Positions 1 through 6,577 of a stretch of DNA of 18,882 nucleotides are shown in pieces. Both the position numbers and the translations under genes were made by a program. The notes under the pieces are model-generated. The model was given only the letters and a program-made list of their open reading frames with translations, was not told the origin of the DNA and did no database searches. Within the stretch, counting starts at the first letter, position 1; every line of letters begins with the position of its first letter. The DNA lies in assembly GCA_044370695.1 (NCBI GenBank), contig JBILVB010000070.1:1-18882 (forward strand), read 5' to 3'. The DNA is from JBEIFW01 sp044370695. Lineage in GTDB: Bacteria > Actinomycetota > Acidimicrobiia > Acidimicrobiales > Ilumatobacteraceae.

Positions 1-703
1 CCTTGTAGCCAAGGTGCGTGTTGCCCGCCGCCATCGGGCACTCCTCCACCTGGTAGTCGATGCCGCGCAGGACACAGTACGCCGCCATCTCCCGCTCGGT
101 GAGGCGTACCAACGGCTTCACCTTCTTGGGGAAGCCGGGCCGGGCCGGCAGGACCGGGTACTGGCGGGCCAGGTGGTCGAGATCCCAGTGCAGCGTGTTG
201 CCGAACAGCACAGCGGCTTCGTCGTCGAGGTTGTGCCCGGTGGCGACCACGTCGTAGTCGCCGTCGATCGCCGCGCGGTCGAACAGGTGCCGCTTGGACA
301 TGCCGCACGCCGAGCACGGCACCCGGCGGGTCGCCGCTGCCGCCGTAGGCACGTCGTAGCCGTAGGCGTCGCGCAGATCGAGCACCCGCAACGTGAGGTT
401 GCGCTCCTCGGCGAAGGCCCGGGCGTAGGTGCCCGAGACGTCGGAGTACTCCCCGATCCCGAGCCCGATGTAGAGGCCGTCGGCGCGGTAGCCGAGTTCG
501 ACGAGCAGGTCCCACAGGGCGAGCGAATCCTTGCCGCCGGAGACCGCGACGAGCACCCGGTCGCCCGGGTCGAGCATCGAGAAGTCCTCGATCGCCTTGG
601 TGACCTGGTTGCGGCACAGGCGCAGGAAGTGCTCGACGCAGAAGTTGGCATTGTGCCGGGGCAGGTCGATGACCGCCGGACCCCGGCAGACCCGGCACTT
701 CAC
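1..703 (-). CDS. ttuA: TtuA-like tRNA 2-thiolation enzyme (PP-loop ATPase), 3' end cut by window edge
   Basis: Predicted to activate a tRNA uridine with ATP and insert sulfur donated by a ubiquitin-like carrier. The visible 234 residues begin with a zinc-finger-like set (C3, C6, C22, H25), followed by the PP-loop SGGKDS at 55-60. A CSAC pair at C130/C133, a GHNLDDEAA block at 156-164 and a third cysteine at C222 follow. In Thermus TtuA the cysteines at these same positions hold a 4Fe-4S cluster, as I recall, and the whole stretch aligns closely with that protein. This favours TtuA over TtcA or a generic TilS-type enzyme. The GTG start overlaps the stop of the carrier gene by 4 nt (GTGA), indicating translational coupling. 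Residues beyond 234, including any C-terminal zinc finger, lie outside the window. The tRNA position modified (54 in Thermus) cannot be read from sequence. Confidence 0.9.
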   Translation of the reverse strand, partial: MKCRVCRGPAVIDLPRHNANFCVEHFLRLCRNQVTKAIEDFSMLDPGDRVLVAVSGGKDSLALWDLLVELGYRADGLYIGLGIGEYSDVSGTYARAFAEERNLTLRVLDLRDAYGYDVPTAAAATRRVPCSACGMSKRHLFDRAAIDGDYDVVATGHNLDDEAAVLFGNTLHWDLDHLARQYPVLPARPGFPKKVKPLVRLTEREMAAYCVLRGIDYQVEECPMAAGNTHLGYK

Positions 704-900
704 CCGGCACCCCCGGAGATGACCGGACGGATCTCGATCTCGTCGTCGTCGGCGAGCACGGCGTCGCCGGGTACGAGCGTGCCGGCCCGGATCACGATGA
801 CCGACTCCCGCACGATCTCGAGGCGCCCGAGCAGTCGGGTCAACGACATCGGCCCCGGGATGTCGAGCTCGCGGCGGGGGTTGCGCAGGACGACCTTCAC
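700..900 (-). CDS. ttuB: TtuB-like ubiquitin-fold sulfur carrier (MoaD/ThiS superfamily)
   Basis: A 66-residue beta-grasp protein of the MoaD/ThiS/TtuB type, starting MKVVLRNP (GTG start) and ending PVISGGAG. In this family the C-terminal GlyGly is adenylated and converted to a thiocarboxylate that supplies sulfur. The N-terminal strand and the PVISGG tail resemble Thermus TtuB more than MoaD. The gene sits directly before and overlaps the TtuA-like gene, which is the expected partner. It is odd in that the GlyGly at 63-64 is followed by two further residues, Ala-Gly, so the diglycine is not terminal as translated. Either the last two residues are removed, or the terminal glycine of the AG is used, or the protein is atypical. 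The spacing to the upstream stop is only 7 nt, so it is probably co-transcribed with the small membrane-protein genes before it. Confidence 0.85.
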   Translation of the reverse strand: MKVVLRNPRRELDIPGPMSLTRLLGRLEIVRESVIVIRAGTLVPGDAVLADDDEIEIRPVISGGAG

Positions 901-907
901 GCGACGC

Positions 908-1150
908 TCACGCCTTCGACGCCGAGCGCCGCTCGCGCCGGGTCGGCGGCCGCAGCGCGGTGAGCTGGATCGACTGCCCGGGTCGGAGCTTCTCGAGCGC
1001 GACGAAGCGCTCCTGGCGCCCGATCACCTTCGACGCCGAGCGCCGCGCGGCGAGCAAGAGGAACACCACCAGCCAGCCTCGGCGGCCGCCGAGGACGCCC
1101 CGGTGGAACGCGGACCGCCGCAGGAACGTCCCGAGACGCTTCCGCTTCAC
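908..1150 (-). CDS. Small basic protein with one short hydrophobic segment, unknown function
   Basis: An 80-residue protein starting at GTG, very rich in Arg and Lys, with a short hydrophobic stretch at about 26-35. That segment is short for a full transmembrane helix, so the protein may be monotopic or peripheral. The hexapeptide RRSASK occurs twice, at 36-41 and 74-79, and the DNA behind it is a perfect 20-nt direct repeat. The start overlaps the stop of the preceding 68-residue membrane protein by 4 nt (GTGA), and the stop lies 7 nt before the TtuB-like gene. This packing supports it as a real gene in one operon. I do not recognise a family. A role with the membrane proteins upstream is more likely than one in tRNA thiolation, but neither is shown. 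Confidence 0.65.
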   Translation of the reverse strand: MKRKRLGTFLRRSAFHRGVLGGRRGWLVVFLLLAARRSASKVIGRQERFVALEKLRPGQSIQLTALRPPTRRERRSASKA

Positions 1151-1353
1151 AGGCGCCGGATCTCCACCAACGTCGTCTTGTTCCGCCCCGCCCGGCGGCC
1201 CGTCAGGTAGACGAGCACGACGAAGATCGCCAGCGCGATCCCACCGGCGGTGAGGAGCGTCTTGCGCTTGTCGGCGACCTTGTCCTCCACGCCGGACTGG
1301 ACCTGGCGCAACGAGCGCTCGATGTCGTCACGGGTGATGCGCTGCTGGCTCAC
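1147..1353 (-). CDS. Small single-pass membrane protein, unknown function
   Basis: A 68-residue protein with a charged, helix-prone N-terminus (1-30), one transmembrane helix at about 34-51, and a basic tail ending TTLVEIRRL. The layout of helical soluble segment, single helix and basic tail recalls the small proteins (such as DUF3618) found beside holin-like proteins in actinobacteria, but the sequence is not a clear match. The GTG start is preceded by GGAG at the end of the upstream stop codon (TGAGGAG), 7 nt before the start, which fixes the start and suggests coupling. The stop overlaps the next gene (GTGA). Probably acts in the cytoplasmic membrane; no function is assigned. Confidence 0.7.
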   Translation of the reverse strand: MSQQRITRDDIERSLRQVQSGVEDKVADKRKTLLTAGGIALAIFVVLVYLTGRRAGRNKTTLVEIRRL

Positions 1354-1363
1354 GCGTCGCTCC

Positions 1364-1708
1364 TCACGTGCGGTCCTGCTCGGTGCCCGGGATCGGTCGG
1401 GCCAGGGTGGTCTTGCGCACGCGGGACAGCGCGAGGACCGTGATGCCGACCGTGACGACGAGCGTGATCAGGTAGGGCACCCAGTTCCAGGAGCCGCCGA
1501 ACACGTCGGTCTCGAACTGCAGGGCCCGCAGCAGCGACAGCAGCAGCAGAAGCAGACCGATGCCGAGCAGGAGCGAGCCGGCCGCACCGAAGGCCAACCA
1601 CCGGCCGACCCCCCGCAACGGGTCGAGGGTCTCCTGCTTGGCGTAGCGCTTGACGAGATCGATCGCGTGGCCGACCGAGCCGTCAGGGGCGGGGCGCTGC
1701 TCGGGCAC
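1364..1708 (-). CDS. Two-helix membrane protein resembling actinobacterial 'phage holin family' proteins
   Basis: A 114-residue protein with a soluble N-terminus, a first strongly hydrophobic helix at about 37-61 containing a run of leucines, a short loop with FGGSWNW, and a second helix at about 76-95. A basic C-terminus follows. This two-helix hairpin matches the housekeeping proteins annotated as putative holins (Phage_holin_3_6 type) in actinobacterial chromosomes. No phage genes are nearby, so a lysis role is unlikely. The GTG start has AGGAA 6 nt upstream; the same bases can be read as a -10-like TAGGAA, so the start could be SD-led or leaderless. It is the first gene of a tight minus-strand run continuing through the two small proteins to the TtuB/TtuA pair. 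Confidence 0.7.
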   Translation of the reverse strand: MPEQRPAPDGSVGHAIDLVKRYAKQETLDPLRGVGRWLAFGAAGSLLLGIGLLLLLLSLLRALQFETDVFGGSWNWVPYLITLVVTVGITVLALSRVRKTTLARPIPGTEQDRT

Positions 1709-1722
1709 CCCGTGTTCCTAGC

Positions 1723-1737
1723 ACGCCGGGACGGCGT
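1723..1737 (-). terminator. Short perfect hairpin between two minus-strand genes
   Basis: A 6-bp stem (ACGCCG/CGGCGT) with a 3-nt loop lies 23 nt downstream of the LON-domain gene stop and 15 nt before the start of the holin-like gene. There is no T tract, so it is at best a weak or Rho-assisted terminator. It may simply be a GC-rich chance palindrome. Confidence 0.25.
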
Positions 1738-1760
1738 CGAGCAGGGCGAATGCGGATCGC

Positions 1761-2426
1761 TCAGGTCTCCTCGGGGCCGCCGAGCCCCTCGAACGGGTCG
1801 CCGGACTCGGTCTGCAAGCGGAAGCGCAGCACGTCGGCGACCTCGGCGAACAGCTCGTCGAGCACGGTGTACCGACGCTCGGCGTCGGGTGCGGCGAGCA
1901 ACCGGTAGCGGTCGTCGGACCCGATCGGGGCGATCGCCGCCAGGTGGTAGGACGCGACGACGGGGTCGGGGGCGACCTGGTCCGGGTCCGGCGCGCCGTC
2001 GAGGCCCAGTTCGCTGGCCAACGCGAGCAACGACCGGAGCTGGCGCACGGCGGCGTCGCGCTGCGGGGCGAGGTCGCCCGTCGGTTCGGGTTCGGGCCAG
2101 TCCTCGACCTCGGCCCTCGGGTACGGGGCGTCGGGCAACCACGACACGATCCGGATCCGGCGGGTGCCGTGCGTGACGAGCGCGTACCGGCCGTCGTCGA
2201 GCTCGCCGACCGAGGCGATCCGGGCGACGGTGGCGACCGACCGCCGGACGTCGCCGCCGCCGACCTCGAAACCCCGCTCGATGAGCACGACCCCGAACTC
2301 GGGCTCCGCCGCGGCGAGGCAGTCGACCACGAGCGCTCGGTAACGCGGCTCGAACACGTGGAGCGGCAGGACGGCGCCGGGCACCAGCACCGTCCCGAGG
2401 GGGAACATCGGCATCGTCACCGCCAT
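1761..2426 (-). CDS. Stand-alone LON substrate-binding-domain protein
   Basis: A 221-residue protein beginning MAVTMPMFPLGTVL, which is the hallmark start of the LON N-terminal domain. The motif LPLHVFEPRYRALV follows at about 18-31, and IASVGELDDGRYAL lies further on. The C-terminal half is mostly helical and acidic, and neither the AAA+ ATPase nor the Ser-Lys protease domain of Lon is present. Stand-alone LON-domain proteins of about 200 residues are common in actinobacteria; their function is poorly defined, with protein or ligand binding suggested. ATG at 2424-2426 was chosen because the domain starts within a few residues of it. No strong Shine-Dalgarno is visible; an AACGAT 6 nt upstream could be a weak -10. 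An 86-nt gap with a hairpin separates it from dacB, so it may be its own unit. Confidence 0.85.
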   Translation of the reverse strand: MAVTMPMFPLGTVLVPGAVLPLHVFEPRYRALVVDCLAAAEPEFGVVLIERGFEVGGGDVRRSVATVARIASVGELDDGRYALVTHGTRRIRIVSWLPDAPYPRAEVEDWPEPEPTGDLAPQRDAAVRQLRSLLALASELGLDGAPDPDQVAPDPVVASYHLAAIAPIGSDDRYRLLAAPDAERRYTVLDELFAEVADVLRFRLQTESGDPFEGLGGPEET

Positions 2427-2494
2427 CCGCTCATCGTTGCCGCGCCCGGCCGGTCGTGTGCGGTCAGGCGGCGTCGCCGGTCGACGGCGCCCGC

Positions 2495-2511
2495 TCGGCC
2501 GGACCGGCCGA
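2495..2511 (-). terminator. GC-rich hairpin immediately after the dacB stop
   Basis: A perfect 7-bp stem (TCGGCCG/CGGCCGA) with a 3-nt loop starts 1 nt beyond the stop codon of the D-Ala-D-Ala carboxypeptidase gene. It lacks a following T run, as is common for proposed actinobacterial terminators. Its position exactly at the end of a coupled three-gene run makes a terminator or mRNA 3'-end stabiliser plausible. Confidence 0.4.
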
Positions 2512-2512
2512 C

Positions 2513-3919
2513 TCAGGCCGGCGGGAGCGGCAGGAAGGGGCTCAGGTCGGGCCGGAACGGGTAGGTGCCGAGCGCGGCGGCCAGGCCCGGCCACAACTGG
2601 GCCTCGGTGGTGGCTGCGGACGGACCGAGCACCACGAGCGCCACGTCGATCGGTGCCACCCCGGCGGGCAGGTAGGCGCCGGCGAGCGCTTTGACCTCGG
2701 TCAGGGTCCCGGTCTTCGCCCGCAACACGCCCTCGGCCGGCGTGCCGGCGAACGGCGCCCCCGCCAACGTCCCGGTCCGGCCGGCGACCGCGAGGCCCTG
2801 CACCACCGGGCTGGTCGCGCCGAGGCGGGCGAGGACCTGCACCAACCCGGCACAGGTGGCGACGTTGGTGCGGGCCAGCCCCGACCCGTCCGCGAGGGCG
2901 ACGCCCGAGACGCCCCAGGCCGCGAGACGGTCCCGCACGACGGCGAGACCGCCGGCGGTCGTACCGTTGCCCATCGCCTTGAGCAGCAGCTCGGCGCTGG
3001 TGTTGTCGCTCCACGTGAGCAGGTCGGCGAGCAGGTCGGTCAGCGGGGCCGACTCGACGGTGGCGACGACCCTCGCGGCGGCGGGCGCCACGCCCGTGGC
3101 CGTACCGTCGACGCTCACGCCACGCGCCCGCAGCAGCTCGGCCAGACGACCCGCAGCGTGCAGCGGCGGGTTGGTCGTGAGCGCCGCCGGTCGGAAGGTG
3201 CGCAACCCGTCGTCGACGAGCAGGGCGCTGAGCGGGCCGATGGTGTCGGCGCTGTAGGTCCTGCCCCACGCGGCGACCGTCCGGTCGCTGTCGAACGCGG
3301 ACTCGTCCCCGACGAGCCGGCCGACCCGACGGATGCCGGCGTCGCGGACCTGGTCGGCGAGCGCGCTCAGCGAGGTCGGATGGTCGGGTGCCTTGCGGAT
3401 GCCGTCGGCGTCGAGCGCCCCGGCCGCCGGGTACGCCGGGGACGTGAGGTTCGGGTCGCCGCCGCCGACGAGGAACAGCTCGGCCGCGGTGTCTCCCGCG
3501 GGCGTGCCGCGCACGGTCGTGCGGAACCGGTGGTCGGCGCCGAGGACCTCGAGGGCCACGGCGGCGGTGACGATCTTGGCCGTGGAGGCCGGGATCACCG
3601 ACGAGGTGGCCCCGCGCTCGACGAGCACCTGCCCGTCGGTTCGGGCGACGAGGCATCCGGTGGCGGGCACCTTCGTCGCGAACGACTGCAGGGCCGGCAC
3701 GACCTTGGCGGTCGCCGGCTGCCCGAGGAGCAGGCCCGGGACCCGACGGGCGGACAGCACGGGGGTGACGAGCTGCGGACCCGAGCGCGGTGCCGGCGGC
3801 GCGATCGTGAGCTCGCCACGCTCGACCGTCGTCTCGGTGGCCGCCGCGATCTGCCAGAGGGCGACACCGGGGGCGAGCGCGACGATCGTGACGACGGCCC
3901 ACCGGGCCGCCAACCTCAT
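2513..3919 (-). CDS. dacB: D-alanyl-D-alanine carboxypeptidase/endopeptidase, PBP4 (peptidase S13) type
   Basis: A 468-residue penicillin-binding protein of the PBP4/S13 family that trims or cleaves peptidoglycan stem peptides outside the membrane. All three active-site motifs are present: STAK at 112-115 (nucleophile S112), SDN at 304-306 and KTG at 402-404. The long stretch between the first two motifs contains the inserted domains usual for PBP4, including GGGDPNLTS near 152-160. The N-terminus has MRLAAR followed by a hydrophobic stretch at about 7-25, consistent with a signal peptide or anchor. I chose ATG at 3917-3919 because it gives this leader and forms an ATGA overlap with the stop of the CoA-ligase alpha gene; an in-frame start 81 nt further upstream would bury the leader. 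Coupling to a CoA ligase is functionally unexpected. Confidence 0.93.
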   Translation of the reverse strand: MRLAARWAVVTIVALAPGVALWQIAAATETTVERGELTIAPPAPRSGPQLVTPVLSARRVPGLLLGQPATAKVVPALQSFATKVPATGCLVARTDGQVLVERGATSSVIPASTAKIVTAAVALEVLGADHRFRTTVRGTPAGDTAAELFLVGGGDPNLTSPAYPAAGALDADGIRKAPDHPTSLSALADQVRDAGIRRVGRLVGDESAFDSDRTVAAWGRTYSADTIGPLSALLVDDGLRTFRPAALTTNPPLHAAGRLAELLRARGVSVDGTATGVAPAAARVVATVESAPLTDLLADLLTWSDNTSAELLLKAMGNGTTAGGLAVVRDRLAAWGVSGVALADGSGLARTNVATCAGLVQVLARLGATSPVVQGLAVAGRTGTLAGAPFAGTPAEGVLRAKTGTLTEVKALAGAYLPAGVAPIDVALVVLGPSAATTEAQLWPGLAAALGTYPFRPDLSPFLPLPPA

Positions 3920-5400
3920 TGGCGGCGCCGCTCCAGGTAGCGGGCGTAGCGGTACAGATGACCGAGCGCAGCGACCGCACGGTTGGCCGACGGGTAACAC
4001 AACCGCCCGGCGGCGCGGATCGTCGCCGGGCCGGGGTTGTCGGGATCGGCGATCGCGAGCTCGGACGCCACGAGGACCGGTTTGCCGGTGGCCTGGGAGA
4101 CCTCGATGCCGACCTGCGCGTACCGGGCGTCCTGGCGCTCGTGGAACGCGACGATCCGCTCGAGGCCGTGGTCGGGGTAGTACGGGCCGCGCTTGGCCAG
4201 GCGAGCCTGGTTCGACTGGATCCCGAGCCCGAGGTGGATCACGGCGTGCACGTCGGGGTGCCGGGCCAGCAGTTCGAGCACGTCGGGAATCGTGTCACGG
4301 GTCTCGGCGCCCGCGAGGTCGACCGGGTTGGCCCGGCTCCAGCGCGGCGGCAGCTTGGTGTCGATCTGGGCCCGCAGGTCGTCGGGCAGCGGCAGCAGCA
4401 CGAGGTCGCGGTCGTCGGTGATCGCGTCGGCGGTGACGACACCCCAGCCGCCTGCGGTGGTGAGCACCGCGACGTTGGGCCCGGCCGGCAGCGGCTGGGT
4501 CGCGAAGGTCGCCGCGGCGTCGAAGGCTTCCTCCATGGTGGCGGCCCGTGCGATGCCGGCCTGGCGGCAGGCACCGTCGAAGACCTTGTCGTCGGCGGCG
4601 AGCGCGCCGGTGTGGCTCGCCGCGGCGCGGGCGCCACCGGCGGTGCTGCCGCCTTTCACCATGACGACGGGCAGCCGCTCGGTGACCGCTCGCATGCGCG
4701 TGAGGAACGACCGGCCGTCACCGATCCCTTCGACGTACGCGAGGCCGACCCGGGTCGCAGGGTCGGCGGCGTAGAACTCGAGGTAGTCGACGACACCGGC
4801 CATGGCGGCGTTGCCCGCCGAGATCGCGCGGGACACCCCGACGCCGCTGGCGGTGGCGAGGTTCTGCAGCGACGAGGCGAAGTTTCCCGACTGGCTGGCG
4901 ATCCCGATCGCGCCGGCAGGCGGGTACGGCGCCACGATCTGGGCGCACAGCTGCGACGGCGTCGACACGAGCCCTTGGCCGTTCGGTCCGGCGACCAGGA
5001 TCCCCAGCTCTGCGGCCAGCGCGATCAGGTCGGCCTCGGCGCGCCGGCCTTCCTCGCCCGCCTCGCCGTAGCCGGCCGAGGTGATGAACGCAGCCCGGAT
5101 CCCCTTGCGGGCGCAGGCCCGCAAGACCTCGAGGTTGGTCGCAGCCGGCGTGCACACGACGGCGAGGTCGATCTCGCCGGCGGGCAGGTCGTCCACCGAG
5201 GGGACGGTGGTGATGCCCAGCACGGTCTCACCCGACAGGTTGGTGCCGTGGACGGCGCCGCGGTAGCCGCAGGCGAGGATGTTGTGGAGGCTGACGAAAC
5301 CGAACTTGCCCGGGTGGCTCGACGCGCCGACGACCACGACGCCGCGCGGGTCGAACAACGCCCGGAACTGCTCGAGGGTGGGGCGGGGGGCGGCGATCAT
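3916..5400 (-). CDS. ADP-forming acyl-CoA (acetate-CoA ligase) synthetase, alpha subunit
   Basis: A 494-residue protein with the CoA-binding Rossmann domain at the start (VVVVGASSHPGKFG at 21-34) and two succinyl-CoA-ligase-like flavodoxin domains after it. The phosphohistidine segment ASHTGALAADDKVFDGA (261-277) has the catalytic His at 263. In this family the alpha subunit binds CoA and the acyl group and carries the transient phosphate passed to ADP on the beta subunit, so acyl-CoA + ADP + Pi is interconverted with acid + CoA + ATP. The substrate (acetate, propionate, branched or aromatic acids) cannot be told from sequence. Subunits are separate here, as in archaeal ACDs, rather than fused as in many bacteria. 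The ATG overlaps the beta-gene stop by 4 nt and its own stop overlaps the dacB start by 4 nt. Confidence 0.9.
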   Translation of the reverse strand: MIAAPRPTLEQFRALFDPRGVVVVGASSHPGKFGFVSLHNILACGYRGAVHGTNLSGETVLGITTVPSVDDLPAGEIDLAVVCTPAATNLEVLRACARKGIRAAFITSAGYGEAGEEGRRAEADLIALAAELGILVAGPNGQGLVSTPSQLCAQIVAPYPPAGAIGIASQSGNFASSLQNLATASGVGVSRAISAGNAAMAGVVDYLEFYAADPATRVGLAYVEGIGDGRSFLTRMRAVTERLPVVMVKGGSTAGGARAAASHTGALAADDKVFDGACRQAGIARAATMEEAFDAAATFATQPLPAGPNVAVLTTAGGWGVVTADAITDDRDLVLLPLPDDLRAQIDTKLPPRWSRANPVDLAGAETRDTIPDVLELLARHPDVHAVIHLGLGIQSNQARLAKRGPYYPDHGLERIVAFHERQDARYAQVGIEVSQATGKPVLVASELAIADPDNPGPATIRAAGRLCYPSANRAVAALGHLYRYARYLERRRQ

Positions 5401-6050
5401 CGGTGCAGCTCCACGAGGGCGTCGACAGCGACGGGGATCCCGCCGTCGCCGACGATGAGCGGATTCACGTCCACCGACGCGATGTCGGGCCGGGCCTCGG
5501 CGAGGTTCGACAAGCCGACGACGACATCGGCGAGGCGCTCCCGATCGAGGGGTGGCTCGCCGCGGAACGACCCGAGCAGGGCCTGGGTGCGGAGGTCCTC
5601 GATCATCTCGGCGGCGTCGAGGCGCGAGACGGGCACCACCCGGAACACGACGTCTGCGATCGCCTCGGCGAGGACACCCCCGACGCCCAGCATCACCGTG
5701 GGCCCGAACACGGGATCATGGACCACCCCGGCGATCAACTCCCGGTTGCCGCGCACCTGCTGGGCGACGAGCAGGTCGACGGGACCGTCGTCGGGACGGG
5801 CCGCGCCGAGGAGCGCGTCCGCGGCCTCGCGCACGGCCTCGGCGCTGGCGAGCCGGAGTCGCACCAGGCCGCGTTCGGTCTTGTGGGCGATGGCGTCACC
5901 GTTGAGCTTGAGCACGACCGGGTACCCGATCTCGGCGGCGGCGACGACGGCAGCGGCGGCGTCGGGGACCCGGGCCTCGGCGGCCAACGGGATCCCGTAG
6001 CCGGCGAGCAGGGCTTTCGACGCGGCCTCGGAAAGGGTGGGGCCGGACAT
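5397..6050 (-). CDS. ADP-forming acyl-CoA synthetase, beta subunit (ATP-grasp)
   Basis: A 217-residue ATP-grasp protein corresponding to the beta subunit of ADP-forming acyl-CoA synthetases. The sequence shows GYPVVLKLNGDAIAHKTERG at about 42-61 (nucleotide-binding strand and loop), QQVRGNRELIAGVVHDPVFG, the glycine-rich MLGVGGVLAE, and the C-terminal SVDVNPLIVGDGG that typically holds metal-coordinating Asn and Asp. The length matches separate archaeal beta subunits of about 230 residues. It precedes and overlaps the alpha gene (ATGA), so stoichiometric production of the two chains is likely. A TAGCGT that includes the stop codon of the thioesterase gene lies 9 nt before the ATG and could be a -10 box, allowing transcription independent of the thioesterase. 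Confidence 0.9.
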   Translation of the reverse strand: MSGPTLSEAASKALLAGYGIPLAAEARVPDAAAAVVAAAEIGYPVVLKLNGDAIAHKTERGLVRLRLASAEAVREAADALLGAARPDDGPVDLLVAQQVRGNRELIAGVVHDPVFGPTVMLGVGGVLAEAIADVVFRVVPVSRLDAAEMIEDLRTQALLGSFRGEPPLDRERLADVVVGLSNLAEARPDIASVDVNPLIVGDGGIPVAVDALVELHR

Positions 6051-6059
6051 GCGCGTCGC

Positions 6060-6065
6060 ACGCTA
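6060..6065 (-). promoter_or_regulatory. Possible -10 box (TAGCGT) for the acyl-CoA synthetase genes
   Basis: TAGCGT fits the actinobacterial TANNNT pattern, with 9 nt between it and the ATG at 6050, close to the leaderless spacing. Its first three bases are the TAG stop of the thioesterase gene. No convincing -35 is visible. Confidence 0.35.
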
Positions 6066-6539
6066 CGCGCTCGGCTGGTCCTTTCGGGCGCCGAGGAGCT
6101 TGTAGGTGAGGACGCTGCGAGCGATCCGCTTGCCGCTCGACGCCCCGGTGATCTCGGCCTCGCAGAAGACCATCGAACGGCCGCGCTGCACGATCCATCC
6201 CTCGGCGACGGCGTCCTCCCCGACGAGGGCATTGAGGTACTGGATGTGCAGGTCGACCGTGGAGAAGCCCATCGGTTCGTCGTACCCGGAGCCGATCGCC
6301 GGGACGACGACCGCGTCGAGCAGGGTGGCGAGCGCACCGCCGTGGGCCACACCGGCGGGTTGGGTGATCTGACGCCGCCAGGGCAGGCGCATGCGGCAGT
6401 AGTCGGTTCGGATCTCCTCGACCTCGATCCCGACGATGTTGATGAAGTACTCGCCGCCGTCGCCCTCGGCCTGGCCGAACCGGCCCCAGCGTTCGGTGCG
6501 GTGCGGGGGCAGCGGGGCGTGCTGGTCGGCTCGACTCAC
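6063..6539 (-). CDS. PaaI-type hotdog-fold acyl-CoA thioesterase
   Basis: A 158-residue single hotdog-domain protein. The central block AGVAHGGALATLLDAV (about 62-77) is the PaaI/YbgC-type signature of HGG followed by the long hotdog helix. The strand block FSTVDLHIQYLNAL follows, then GEDAVAEGWIVQRGRSMVFCEAEI, the edge strands typical of the fold. Such enzymes hydrolyse acyl-CoA thioesters in the cytosol; the chain length or ring substrate cannot be inferred. It lies 12 nt before the ADP-forming acyl-CoA synthetase genes, so the neighbourhood handles acyl-CoA from both sides. The GTG start at 6537-6539 is supported by a promoter whose -10 ends 7 nt before it, implying a leaderless transcript, and there is no Shine-Dalgarno. 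Confidence 0.85.
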   Translation of the reverse strand: MSRADQHAPLPPHRTERWGRFGQAEGDGGEYFINIVGIEVEEIRTDYCRMRLPWRRQITQPAGVAHGGALATLLDAVVVPAIGSGYDEPMGFSTVDLHIQYLNALVGEDAVAEGWIVQRGRSMVFCEAEITGASSGKRIARSVLTYKLLGARKDQPSA

Positions 6540-6546
6540 CCGGCGG

Positions 6547-6576
6547 ACGGTAGGCAGCCGCTACGGGACGCTCCAA
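6547..6576 (-). promoter_or_regulatory. Promoter for the thioesterase gene (leaderless)
   Basis: On the minus strand, TTGGAG (6576-6571) and TACCGT (6552-6547) are separated by 18 nt, a good -35/-10 arrangement. The -10 ends 7 nt before the GTG start, so transcription would begin at or within a base or two of the start codon. Confidence 0.55.
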
Positions 6577-6577
6577 T

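Noticed and set aside
14..1210. Long plus-strand open frame over the left-end genes
   Set aside because: It is antisense to the TtuA/TtuB and small membrane-protein genes, has no recognisable domain, and is a composition artefact.
1364..1708. Holin-like protein as evidence of a prophage
   Set aside because: No lysin, capsid, integrase or other phage gene is in the window. Two-helix 'holin family' proteins are common chromosomal genes in actinobacteria.
3920..4000. An upstream start for dacB giving 27 more residues
   Set aside because: The extension would bury the signal-peptide-like segment, and the ATGA overlap with the preceding gene supports ATG at 3917-3919.
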